50,077 nucleotides of DNA from Methanobrevibacter sp. (GTDB taxonomy: Archaea > Methanobacteriota > Methanobacteria > Methanobacteriales > Methanobacteriaceae). Shown here one piece after another: positions 1 through 8,066 of the stretch; position 1 is the first letter of the stretch, and the number at the start of each line of letters is the position of its first letter. Both the position numbers and the translations under genes were made by a program. Location of the stretch: positions 1 through 50,077 of the forward strand of contig NZ_JAFYHP010000029.1 in assembly GCF_017539065.1 (NCBI RefSeq), in the 5' to 3' direction. The notes under the pieces were generated by a model, which did not search any database, had not been told where the DNA came from, and was given only the letters and a program-made list of their open reading frames with translations.

Positions 1-151
1 AGTATTTGTTTTTTGGTTATGCATAATAAAAACTTTTACTCCACCTATTTATTAAATTTAACTATTTTTAAGCAAAATTAAAAATTACAAACTAATTTTC
101 ATTAAAAAATTTCAAATCAACAAAGTTTTTGAAAGAGTCAATTTTTAACTA

Positions 152-163
152 TTTTTATATAAT
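152..163 (+). promoter_or_regulatory. TATA box of the pur operon
   Basis: A TTTTTATATAAT stretch lies about 50 bases before the purC ATG and would place transcription start near 183. No other gene is visible in bases 1-212, which are almost pure A/T. A weak GTTGAT ribosome site precedes the ATG at 213. Confidence 0.5.
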
Positions 164-212
164 ATTAACTTCTAAAATTATATTATAATAATTTAATAAT
201 TTTGTTGATATC

Positions 213-941
213 ATGGACAAAAAAGAGTTAATTAATAGTGGAAAAGTAAAAAGCGTATTTACCACAGATGATGACAATGTAGTAATCATTGAGTTTAGAG
301 ATGATATGACTGCTGGTGATGGTGCAAGAAAAGAAGTTATGAATGATAAAGGAGCTTACAATGCCGTAATTTCTGCTAAAATCTTTAAGGTTTTAGATGA
401 AAACGGTGTTGAAACCCAGTTCATTGACTTGCCTGAACCAAATGTCATGATTGCAAAAAAGCTGGATATGATTCCAATTGAAGTTATTGTGAGAAATATT
501 GCTACAGGCAGTTTAGTCCGCAAATATCCTATTGCTGATGGTACTAGATTAGAACCGCCAGTTGTTCAAATGGACTTTAAAGATGATGAATATCACGATC
601 CAATGTTAAATGATTCTCTTATAAAAGCATTAGGAATCGCAACTCAAGAAGAAATTGATATCTTAACTGAAAAGGCTTTGAAAATCAATGAAGTCTTAAC
701 CAAATTCTTTGCTGATGCGGGAATTATCTTAGTTGATTATAAAGTTGAATTCGGTAAGGATAAAGATGGAAACATTCTTTTAGGTGATGAAATTTCCCCT
801 GACAGTTGCAGATTGTGGGATAGTGAAACCTTGGACATGCTAGATAAGGAATTGTTTAGAAAAGGAAAAGATGATGAAGTAATGGATGCCTATATTGAAG
901 TTTATAATAGAGTTATTCCGGATGATGAAAAGGTGATTTAA
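213..941 (+). CDS. purC: Phosphoribosylaminoimidazole-succinocarboxamide synthase (SAICAR synthase)
   Basis: This cytoplasmic enzyme joins aspartate to CAIR using ATP, a middle step of purine synthesis. The 242-residue length is normal for the stand-alone enzyme. The family signatures IPIEVIVRNIATGSLVRKY (about residues 88-106) and GDEISPDSCRLWD (near residue 190) are both present and bind nucleotide and substrate. It is the first gene of a run in which purS begins on the very next base after the stop codon, so purC and purS are almost certainly translated together. The ATG start has an archaeal promoter upstream and no competing upstream start. Confidence 0.97.
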   Translation: MDKKELINSGKVKSVFTTDDDNVVIIEFRDDMTAGDGARKEVMNDKGAYNAVISAKIFKVLDENGVETQFIDLPEPNVMIAKKLDMIPIEVIVRNIATGSLVRKYPIADGTRLEPPVVQMDFKDDEYHDPMLNDSLIKALGIATQEEIDILTEKALKINEVLTKFFADAGIILVDYKVEFGKDKDGNILLGDEISPDSCRLWDSETLDMLDKELFRKGKDDEVMDAYIEVYNRVIPDDEKVI

Positions 942-1208
942 GTGTTATTCGATATTGAAGTGAAAATTTCTTTGAAAAGTGGTATGTTAAACCCTGAAGC
1001 AACAACAATTGAAAGGTCTCTTGATTTATTAGGCTATGAAGTTAATAACGTTAAAACCGTTGAAACCATTAAGTTCCAAATGGAAGGTGAAGACAGAGAA
1101 GTAATCAGAGAAAATGTCGTTGACATGTGTGAAAGATTACTTTGTAATCCTGTAATTCATGATTATAAAATTAATGTTATTCCACAAAACATGGCTTGCG
1201 GTAAATAA
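942..1208 (+). CDS. purS: Phosphoribosylformylglycinamidine synthase subunit PurS
   Basis: A small subunit of the three-part FGAM synthase (PurL, PurQ, PurS), in which it bridges the glutaminase and synthetase parts. The protein is 88 residues, the usual size, with the expected N-terminal pattern of a short strand followed by [16 protein letters not shown]. It starts with GTG directly after the purC stop, and a GGTGAT ribosome site lies inside the end of purC (932-937). purQ follows after 9 bases. The large subunit gene purL is not in this window. Confidence 0.95.
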   Translation: MLFDIEVKISLKSGMLNPEATTIERSLDLLGYEVNNVKTVETIKFQMEGEDREVIRENVVDMCERLLCNPVIHDYKINVIPQNMACGK

Positions 1209-1217
1209 GGTGTAATA

Positions 1218-1862
1218 ATGAAAATTGGAGTAATTAGATTTCCAGGAACTAATTGTGACCGTGATGTAGCACAAGCATGCGAACTGGCTGGTCTCAACCC
1301 AGAATATGTCTGGTGGAGTGAAGAAAAATTAACAGACTATGATGGAATTGTTATTCCTGGAGGATTTTCATATGGCGATTACTTAAGAGCTGGTGCAATG
1401 GCTTCAATCACACCAGTTATTGATGGTATTAAGCAATTGGTAAAAGAAGAAAAACCAGTTTTAGGAATTTGTAATGGAGCACAGATTTTAGGAGAAATCG
1501 GACTTGTTCCAGGAATATTCATTACAAATGAGAACCCTAAATTTAATTGTGAATGGGTTGATTTAAAGGTTGCAACCAACAGAACCCCCTTTACAAAAGC
1601 ATTTGATAAAGGTCAGAGTATTGCGCTTCCAATAGCTCATGCAGAAGGAAGATTTTACACAGAAGACATTGATTTGTTAAAAGACCAAGACCAAATCGTA
1701 TTGCAGTTCGAAGGTAAAAACCCTAATGGTTCTATGGAAGCTATCACTAGTGTTTGTGATGAATCTGGTCTTGTTTGTGCTATGATGCCTCACCCAGAAA
1801 GAGCATGTGAGGAAATATTCGGTTCGGATGATGGTTTAAACTTCTTTAAAGGATTTTTATAA
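1218..1862 (+). CDS. purQ: Phosphoribosylformylglycinamidine synthase subunit PurQ (glutaminase)
   Basis: The class I glutamine amidotransferase subunit of FGAM synthase, which releases ammonia from glutamine and passes it to PurL. The nucleophile is Cys85 in LGICNGAQ, and the catalytic His192 and Glu194 sit in the HPER motif. The N-terminal [13 protein letters not shown] loop is typical of the family. The length of 214 residues is normal. It lies 9 bases after purS, with a GGTGTAAT ribosome site, and 9 bases before cobA, so it belongs to the same transcript. Confidence 0.97.
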   Translation: MKIGVIRFPGTNCDRDVAQACELAGLNPEYVWWSEEKLTDYDGIVIPGGFSYGDYLRAGAMASITPVIDGIKQLVKEEKPVLGICNGAQILGEIGLVPGIFITNENPKFNCEWVDLKVATNRTPFTKAFDKGQSIALPIAHAEGRFYTEDIDLLKDQDQIVLQFEGKNPNGSMEAITSVCDESGLVCAMMPHPERACEEIFGSDDGLNFFKGFL

Positions 1863-1871
1863 CGTGATAAA

Positions 1872-2588
1872 ATGGTAGTTTATTTAATTGGTGCAGGACC
1901 TGGAGATGCTGATTTAATAACTCTTAAAGCTGTAAAAGCTCTAAATAAAGCTGATGTTGTTTTATATGATTATTTGGCTAATGAAGAAATATTGGCTCAT
2001 GCTCCTGAAACTGCGGAAAGAATATATGTCGGTAAAAAAGCGGGCGAGCATTATAAAACTCAGGATGAAATTAATGAGTTAATCATTGAACAGGCTCAAA
2101 ATCATGAAAATGTTGTAAGACTTAAAGGCGGAGACCCTTTTGTCTTTGGTCGTGGTGGAGAAGAGATATTGGCTTTGATGGAACATGATATCAAATTTGA
2201 AGTAATTCCAGGTGTAACTTCAGCTATTGGAGCACCAACTTCTCTTGGACTACCGGTAACTCACAGGGCAGTAGCCACATCAGTTACAATAGTGACTGGT
2301 CATGAAGACCCGACAAAGGCCGAAAGCCAAGTTCATTGGGATTATACTGCTGATACTTTAATAATATTGATGGGTATTGGAAATATCAAAGAAAATACTT
2401 CAGAAATAATGAAATATCGGTCACCTGACACACCGGTTTGTGTTGTTGAGAGCGGAACATTACCTGATGAAAATCTTGTATTCGGCACATTGGAGGATAT
2501 TTCAGATAAAGAAATCAACACTCCAGCAATCATGATCATTGGGGATGTTGTAAAAATGTATAAGGATATTTATGATTATCAAAGGTGA
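1872..2588 (+). CDS. cobA: Uroporphyrinogen-III C-methyltransferase
   Basis: An SAM-dependent enzyme that methylates uroporphyrinogen III twice to give precorrin-2, the branch point toward cobalamin, coenzyme F430 and sirohaem, all central to a methanogen. The SUMT signatures are clear: [18 protein letters not shown] at the N-terminus, [13 protein letters not shown] near residue 86 and [12 protein letters not shown] near residue 116. The length of 238 residues matches the single-domain archaeal form, with no HemD or CysG fusion. The gene sits between purQ and glmS with minimal spacing and its stop overlaps the glmS ribosome site. Confidence 0.95.
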   Translation: MVVYLIGAGPGDADLITLKAVKALNKADVVLYDYLANEEILAHAPETAERIYVGKKAGEHYKTQDEINELIIEQAQNHENVVRLKGGDPFVFGRGGEEILALMEHDIKFEVIPGVTSAIGAPTSLGLPVTHRAVATSVTIVTGHEDPTKAESQVHWDYTADTLIILMGIGNIKENTSEIMKYRSPDTPVCVVESGTLPDENLVFGTLEDISDKEINTPAIMIIGDVVKMYKDIYDYQR

Positions 2589-2593
2589 ATAGC

Positions 2594-4378
2594 ATGTGCG
2601 GAATTGTAGGATGCATATTAAAGGAGGATGGGGATGTAGCACCCATTCTATTTGATTGCATATCCAAATTAGAATACAGAGGATATGATTCAATAGGTTT
2701 AGCAACTTTCAGTGATGATAAACTCTTCATTAAAAAAGATAAGGGTAAAATTGTTGAGGTGGATAAGAAATTAAACCTTACTGACATGCCTGGAAACTTT
2801 GGTATAGCTCATGTTAGATGGGCTACACATGGTGACCCATCAAAATTAAATTCACATCCTCATGTTGATGAGGATAATCATGTAGCTGTTGTCCATAATG
2901 GTATTATTGAAAATTATTTGGAAATTAAAGAAAAATTAATCCTTGAAGGTCATGTTTTTAAATCAGATACTGATACTGAAGTAATTCCACATTTAATTCA
3001 AAAATTTATGGATGAAAAATTTGATTTGGAGCATGCTGTCAGAAAAACAATTGATGTGATTGAAGGAGCTTATGCAATAGCTGCCATTAGTGTCAATGAA
3101 CCTGATAAAATTGTTGCAACACGTAAAGACTCACCTTTAATTGTTGGAATTGGTGAAGACGGCTATTATCTTGCTTCAGATTCTCCAGCTATCCTAAAAT
3201 ATGCTCGCGATATAATTTATCCGGAAAGAGGAGAAATCGTTATTATAGACAGGGATGGTGTCGTTGTTCATGATGAATTTGATAATGTGGTCAATAAAGA
3301 GATTGACACTATTAATTGGACACCTGAGATGGCTGAAAAAGAAGGTTATGATCATTTCATGATTAAGGAAATCAATGAGCAGGCAATTGCTGTGAGGAAT
3401 ACTCTAACTCAAAAGGACAATATTCAAGAAATTATTGGTGATGTGGGCGATATTCAAAGAATATGTTTTGTAGCTTGCGGAACTTCTTACCATGCATCCT
3501 TAACCGGTAAATATTTAATTGAATCTCTTGCAGGCATTCCTACTGATGTTATTCTCGCTTCAGAATTTAAATATTCAGCGAATACTTTAAATGATAAAAC
3601 ATTAGTTATTTTCATATCTCAATCTGGTGAAACTGCCGATTCTCTTAAAGCATTGGATGTAGCTAATGAAACTTCAAAGACATTGGGTATTGTTAATGTT
3701 GCAGGTTCATCAATTACTCGAAGAGCAAAATATGTAATTCAAACTCAAGCAGGTCCTGAAATAGGGGTTGCAGCAACTAAAACTTATGTTGCTCAGTTAA
3801 CTGCAATTTATTTGTTGGCGGCATTAATATCTAAAAATGTTGAACTTTTAAAAGAGCTTGAAAAGGTACCTGAATTCATTGATGAAACATTAGAAAGTGT
3901 TGACTTGATTAAGGATTTATCAAAAAGATATAATTATGCACGTGATTTCTTCTATTTGGGAAGAGGTTACTCATACCCTACTGCACTTGAAGGCGCTTTA
4001 AAACTTAAGGAAATTACTTACATTCATGGGGAAGGTTATGCAGCGGGCGAACTAAAACACGGTCCTTTAGCTTTAATTGATGAGGGAATTCCTGTTGTTG
4101 TTGTAATTCCTCCTGGAGACAATTATAAAAAAACAATGAGTAATTTAGAGGAAGTAAAATCTAGAGGAGCTAATGTTTTGGCTATCGGTTCAGTTAATGA
4201 TGAATCTCTAAAAGCCAAGGCAGATGACATAATTGCAATTAATGGTGATGTAAAAGAAATCATTGCTCCATTGGTTTATATTGTGCCGTTGCAATTGATA
4301 GCTTATTACATTACTCTTGAGAAAGGGCATGACCCGGATAAGCCTAAAAATTTAGCAAAATGTGTTACTGTTGAATAA
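2594..4378 (+). CDS. glmS: Glutamine-fructose-6-phosphate aminotransferase (isomerizing)
   Basis: Makes glucosamine-6-phosphate from fructose-6-phosphate and glutamine, the first step to UDP-GlcNAc, needed for pseudomurein and glycoproteins. The N-terminal Ntn amidotransferase domain must begin with cysteine after Met removal, and the ATG at 2594 gives Met-Cys-Gly-Ile-Val-Gly. An in-frame GTG at 2585 would add three residues before the catalytic Cys and is rejected. HVRWATHG and VVHNGIIENY are glutaminase motifs. Two SIS domains follow (VACGTSYHASL, SQSGETADS, GEGYAAGELKHGPLALI), and the C-terminus KNLAKCVTVE is canonical. The AAAGGTGA ribosome site overlaps the cobA stop. Confidence 0.97.
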   Translation: MCGIVGCILKEDGDVAPILFDCISKLEYRGYDSIGLATFSDDKLFIKKDKGKIVEVDKKLNLTDMPGNFGIAHVRWATHGDPSKLNSHPHVDEDNHVAVVHNGIIENYLEIKEKLILEGHVFKSDTDTEVIPHLIQKFMDEKFDLEHAVRKTIDVIEGAYAIAAISVNEPDKIVATRKDSPLIVGIGEDGYYLASDSPAILKYARDIIYPERGEIVIIDRDGVVVHDEFDNVVNKEIDTINWTPEMAEKEGYDHFMIKEINEQAIAVRNTLTQKDNIQEIIGDVGDIQRICFVACGTSYHASLTGKYLIESLAGIPTDVILASEFKYSANTLNDKTLVIFISQSGETADSLKALDVANETSKTLGIVNVAGSSITRRAKYVIQTQAGPEIGVAATKTYVAQLTAIYLLAALISKNVELLKELEKVPEFIDETLESVDLIKDLSKRYNYARDFFYLGRGYSYPTALEGALKLKEITYIHGEGYAAGELKHGPLALIDEGIPVVVVIPPGDNYKKTMSNLEEVKSRGANVLAIGSVNDESLKAKADDIIAINGDVKEIIAPLVYIVPLQLIAYYITLEKGHDPDKPKNLAKCVTVE

Positions 4379-4737
4379 TCTTTTTTATTAGCTTAAATTT
4401 CATTTTAGCTATTAAAATCTATTTTTTTTATATTTATTTAATATATTTCAGTTATTTAATTTTTTAAGCTATTGAATTTGTCAAAACTAATTATCCTGAT
4501 ATTTCAGCAGGTTAGGTGGATTTTAAATAATAGCTTTGTAAAATATGTCAATTTTAAATTACTCTTGTCTTTTGATATCAATTTCAATCAATTTAACCTT
4601 TTTATAGTGATTATTAACTTTTTTTGACTTATTTATTCAAAATTTAACTTATTTGTGCTTTTTTTAGAAATCAAAAGCTTTTTATACATTAAACTATTAA
4701 CACTTTATTATAAACAAATGTTAAATGGGGTTAACGT
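4379..4737. other. Gene-free interval after glmS
   Basis: About 360 bases of A/T-rich DNA with no credible ORF. A T-run at 4380-4387 just after the glmS stop probably acts as an archaeal terminator. The far end holds the promoter and ribosome site of the next gene. Nothing else was recognised. Confidence 0.6.
4681..4688 (+). promoter_or_regulatory. TATA box of the Ig-repeat surface protein
   Basis: TTTATACA, preceded by an A-rich element, about 50 bases before the ATG at 4738. A GGGGTT ribosome site lies at 4727-4732. Confidence 0.45.
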
Positions 4738-6636
4738 ATGTTTAATAAAAAAATTAGTTTAATTTTAATTACGCTAGTTTTTATGTTGTCCCTATCTGCA
4801 GCTGTCGCTGCTGATACAAACTCAACTGATGACATGATTACTAGTGATGTGGATGAGGAACCTCCATCGGGAGACATGGAAATTCTATCCACCAGTGAAA
4901 GTTCAGCTTATCAGGCTAATGAAGACAACGGCACATTAACTGCCGGTGAAAATCAATATTCATTGACTGGTAATGATGTAACTATGTATTATAAGGGCGG
5001 TTCAAGTTACAGTGTAATATTGCGCAATGGAACTGTTCCCGTAAACGGTGCAAAGATCACATTGAAGCTTAACGGAGCAAGTTATGAAAGAACTACCGAC
5101 TCTTCAGGTAAAGCTTCCCTTGTTTTAGATTTGAAACCGAACACTTATACAATCTCAGCTATTTTTGGCAACATTACTACAACTAATAAGATTAAGGTAT
5201 TGCCTGTAATTAAGGCGGGTGATGTTACTAAACCATATAAAGGTTCAAAAAAATATACTGCCACTTTTTTAAACTCAAAAGGCAGTCCATTAAAAAATAC
5301 TGAGGTCAAATTTAAATTAAATGGAGTTACATATACGCAAAAAACGGATAATAATGGTGTGGCCAGTCTTGCTATTGATTTAAAAGCTGGAGATTATGTA
5401 GTATATGCAATTCATCCTAATGGATATCAGGTTTCTAATAAGATAACCGTCAAATCATCAATTAGTGCATATAATCTTAATAAGTATTATTTGGGTTCAA
5501 AAAAGTTCAAAGCCCAATTCTTCAAGTCAAACGGTAAAGTCCTCAAGAAAGAATACATCACATTTAAAATTAAAGGAATTACCTATCATAAAAAGACAAA
5601 TTCCAAGGGTGTTGCTTCCTTAAAGATTTTATCTCAACCTGGAACTTATAAAATAAAAGTGATTAATCCAAAAACAGGCGAAAAGAAAACTAAAACTATT
5701 ACAGTATTGGCACCATTATCCGCCAAGTCCATGAAGGTTTTCACTGATGTCAAATCCAAATTTAAAGTAACATTACATAAACCAAATGGAAAATTGGCAA
5801 AAAATAAAAAGATGTACATATATATCGATGGGGCTAGGAAAAAAGTTAAAACGGATTCCAACGGTGTTGCAACTCTCAAATTCAAGCTGCCAAAAGGAAC
5901 CTATGTTTTCAGATCAGTGGACCCATTTACTAAATATTCCGTAAGCAAAAAGGTTTATGTGAAATTAGCTTCGATTAAAGCGTATAACATTGGGGCAATA
6001 GCCAATGAAGCTTCAGCATATCAGGTTACTTTATATAAACAGAACGGAAATGTGGCTAAAAAGACATATATGCAAATAACACTCAATGGCCAAGTTCACA
6101 AGGTCAAAACCAATTCCAAAGGTATTGCAACTGTCAAATTCAAATTGCCTGTCGGAAAGTATAATGTTGTTTGTAAAGATTTGGATACAGGTTATACAAT
6201 AACCAAGAAGATTACCATTGTTAACGACCGTATGGGAATATCATATGATAAGTATGGTGTTTCTGAAGACGGATTGACAATTTTGGCTATAGGCAGGCCA
6301 TCTGCATCAGGGGAATTATCAAAGTATGGTTATAGTTTCTATATGGTGGAATTTGAAAGAACTTGTCCTCATTGCCATGGTCATAATCTGTATTGGGGTA
6401 TCTTTTGGGCTGGAGATGAAACCTCCAATTGGGGTGTTTTCCCGGCGACTGGTAACAAGGAAGGTGGAAGTGTTGAAGGTACTATCTTCTGTAAAGATTG
6501 TGACGCTGATTTCTCAATATTCGGTAAAGAACACATTAATTCAAATCCAATGTACCTAAAAGTCATATCCGGGCCTGAAAAATCTTCAAAAGATATAGCA
6601 TATATACTTAAAAGCGGAAATTATGTGCGAATATAA
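4738..6636 (+). CDS. Secreted Ig-like repeat protein with a C-terminal paired-cysteine domain (adhesin-like)
   Basis: Residues 1-25 form a clear signal peptide ending at VAAD. From about residue 80 there are roughly five repeats of about 90 residues, each with a KxTxxF-type strand, an LNG or IKG turn, and K-T-x-S/N-x-G-V/K-A sequences. These are Ig-like surface modules common in Methanobrevibacter adhesin-like proteins. The last 125 residues differ: C543-PH-C546 and C585-KD-C588, with a histidine-rich HCHGH stretch and an acidic/aromatic middle, which looks able to bind a metal. There is no C-terminal membrane anchor. The repeats are very lysine-rich, which may hold the protein to the cell wall. 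Its 3' end overlaps the convergent gene by 16 bases. The ligand is unknown. Confidence 0.75.
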   Translation: MFNKKISLILITLVFMLSLSAAVAADTNSTDDMITSDVDEEPPSGDMEILSTSESSAYQANEDNGTLTAGENQYSLTGNDVTMYYKGGSSYSVILRNGTVPVNGAKITLKLNGASYERTTDSSGKASLVLDLKPNTYTISAIFGNITTTNKIKVLPVIKAGDVTKPYKGSKKYTATFLNSKGSPLKNTEVKFKLNGVTYTQKTDNNGVASLAIDLKAGDYVVYAIHPNGYQVSNKITVKSSISAYNLNKYYLGSKKFKAQFFKSNGKVLKKEYITFKIKGITYHKKTNSKGVASLKILSQPGTYKIKVINPKTGEKKTKTITVLAPLSAKSMKVFTDVKSKFKVTLHKPNGKLAKNKKMYIYIDGARKKVKTDSNGVATLKFKLPKGTYVFRSVDPFTKYSVSKKVYVKLASIKAYNIGAIANEASAYQVTLYKQNGNVAKKTYMQITLNGQVHKVKTNSKGIATVKFKLPVGKYNVVCKDLDTGYTITKKITIVNDRMGISYDKYGVSEDGLTILAIGRPSASGELSKYGYSFYMVEFERTCPHCHGHNLYWGIFWAGDETSNWGVFPATGNKEGGSVEGTIFCKDCDADFSIFGKEHINSNPMYLKVISGPEKSSKDIAYILKSGNYVRI

Positions 6637-7841
6637 TTTCCCATCTTAACTTTTTTTAATCTTTTTTTCATTTTTAGAATTCTGTTTGTTGAATTGTTTT
6701 CTGAATTCTGCCTTTCTGCGTAATCGTTTTCAACTTCTACAATATAATTTGCTTCAGGGGAAGTTGTTGAAGGGATATTCATTTTTGCAAGATTGCGTTC
6801 CACACGTCTTTTTAGTTTTTCATCATCCATTTCCTGGCCTAGGAATATCGGTGTTTTGACAGCCGAGGAAATTTTTGTGTTGTGTCTTGCATTGTGTCTT
6901 TCTTCGGTTCTTGTATCCAGTATTAATTCACTGGAACTGTTTAAACCGGGATCCCTAAACGGAATTCCTACGTCTGATAGGGCTATCCTTATTTCATCGT
7001 TTTTCGGCAAAGCCCAATCAAGCATTTCCGGATTTGGACTGGCCAATGTTCCCCCTTGCATTCTTCCAAATATAGGTCCCAATCCGATGTAAAAGTCAGC
7101 TTCAATGAATCCTTCTCTGACAGGTGCTGATGAGGTGTATGTTGCAACTATCCCGTCATCCTTAATCACTCGTCTGAATTCTTTGAAGAATTCAACTGAA
7201 AACAATTCTGGAGCCATATTCTGGCTGAACGGGTCTAAGAATATTGCATCATAAGTATTGTCTTTAAGGTTTTGTACAGTTTGTCTGGCGTCTTCAATAA
7301 ATACATTAATATTAATATTTTTAGGAATTTCCGCAGTTTCTAAACTTAAAGTCGCATAATCCTGTGCAATCAGCTCATCCTCAATGGCTTTTTTGGTAAT
7401 GTCATGTTCTGGGATTGGTGAGGGTACTAAGAGTCCGCAGGCAAATGTTGCTTTTGATATTTCAACCATGTCTATTGTCAGATTGGCGGTTGAATTTTTC
7501 ATGAAGTCAGCTATTGCCGCTGATGAGTTATAGCCCAGTCCGGCACATATGTCTAAAATGGCGATGTCTTTTGAATAATCAAATTTCATCGGTTTGATAA
7601 ACTTCTCAAATGACTCACTTATTGCACCGGTAGATGTATGTAATGTTTCAACTTTGTTGTTTATTTCTTTTGAGTTAATAGAATAAGATCCATCATCGGT
7701 TAAAACAAAGTAATCGTTATAAGTGTCAAAAAAATTTAGTCTGTATTCATTATTTCGACTACTTTTTTCCTTAGCAAAAGTTTCATTTATCAAATCGAAT
7801 ATGTCATCATTAATTATTCTAGCACTATTTTCATAACTCAT
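6621..7841 (-). CDS. MnmC-like SAM-dependent methyltransferase (DUF752 type)
   Basis: The core shows the Rossmann-fold SAM site ILDICAGLGYNSSAA (about residues 94-108), an acidic strand VDMVEISK and the catalytic-strand sequence AIFLDPFSQN followed by PELFSVEFFKEFRRV. This order, with ASPNPEMLDWALP later, matches the methyltransferase half of MnmC, which finishes the wobble-uridine modification of certain bacterial tRNAs. No FAD oxidase half is present. The true substrate in archaea is uncertain. The basic C-terminus (KMKKRLKKVK) could touch RNA. There is no obvious ribosome site, and a TATA-like element at about 7871-7881 suggests a short or absent leader. The 3' end overlaps the convergent surface-protein gene. 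Confidence 0.75.
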   Translation of the reverse strand: MSYENSARIINDDIFDLINETFAKEKSSRNNEYRLNFFDTYNDYFVLTDDGSYSINSKEINNKVETLHTSTGAISESFEKFIKPMKFDYSKDIAILDICAGLGYNSSAAIADFMKNSTANLTIDMVEISKATFACGLLVPSPIPEHDITKKAIEDELIAQDYATLSLETAEIPKNININVFIEDARQTVQNLKDNTYDAIFLDPFSQNMAPELFSVEFFKEFRRVIKDDGIVATYTSSAPVREGFIEADFYIGLGPIFGRMQGGTLASPNPEMLDWALPKNDEIRIALSDVGIPFRDPGLNSSSELILDTRTEERHNARHNTKISSAVKTPIFLGQEMDDEKLKRRVERNLAKMNIPSTTSPEANYIVEVENDYAERQNSENNSTNRILKMKKRLKKVKMGNYIRT

Positions 7842-8010
7842 TTTATCTAGGTGATAGTTTAGTTTCTAAAACTTTAAATACTTGATTATTTTAATTAATA
7901 GTATTAGTTTAGAAATATAATTTGTTTATTAGATTTTTTTTAATGCAATCTTTCTTAATAATAATTAATTTACATGTTTTTATCATTTTTAAAGTCTTTG
8001 ATGAGCAAAA

Positions 8011-8018
8011 TTTATATA
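8011..8018 (+). promoter_or_regulatory. TATA box of tgtA
   Basis: TTTATATA about 55 bases before the tgtA ATG, with an A-rich element just upstream, placing the start of transcription near 8041. The 225-base gap (7842-8066) between the two divergent genes holds their promoters and nothing else recognised. Confidence 0.55.
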
Positions 8019-8066
8019 ATTTCTAATTTAAATGTTATTTTAAAGAATTGTAGTAAGGTAAAATAA

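Noticed and set aside
1..212. End of an upstream gene at the window edge
   Set aside because: No open frame of useful length enters from the left and the composition is that of an intergenic region.
2585..2593. Upstream GTG start for glmS
   Set aside because: It would place three residues before the cysteine that must be the mature N-terminus. The GTG is also part of the ribosome site for the ATG at 2594.
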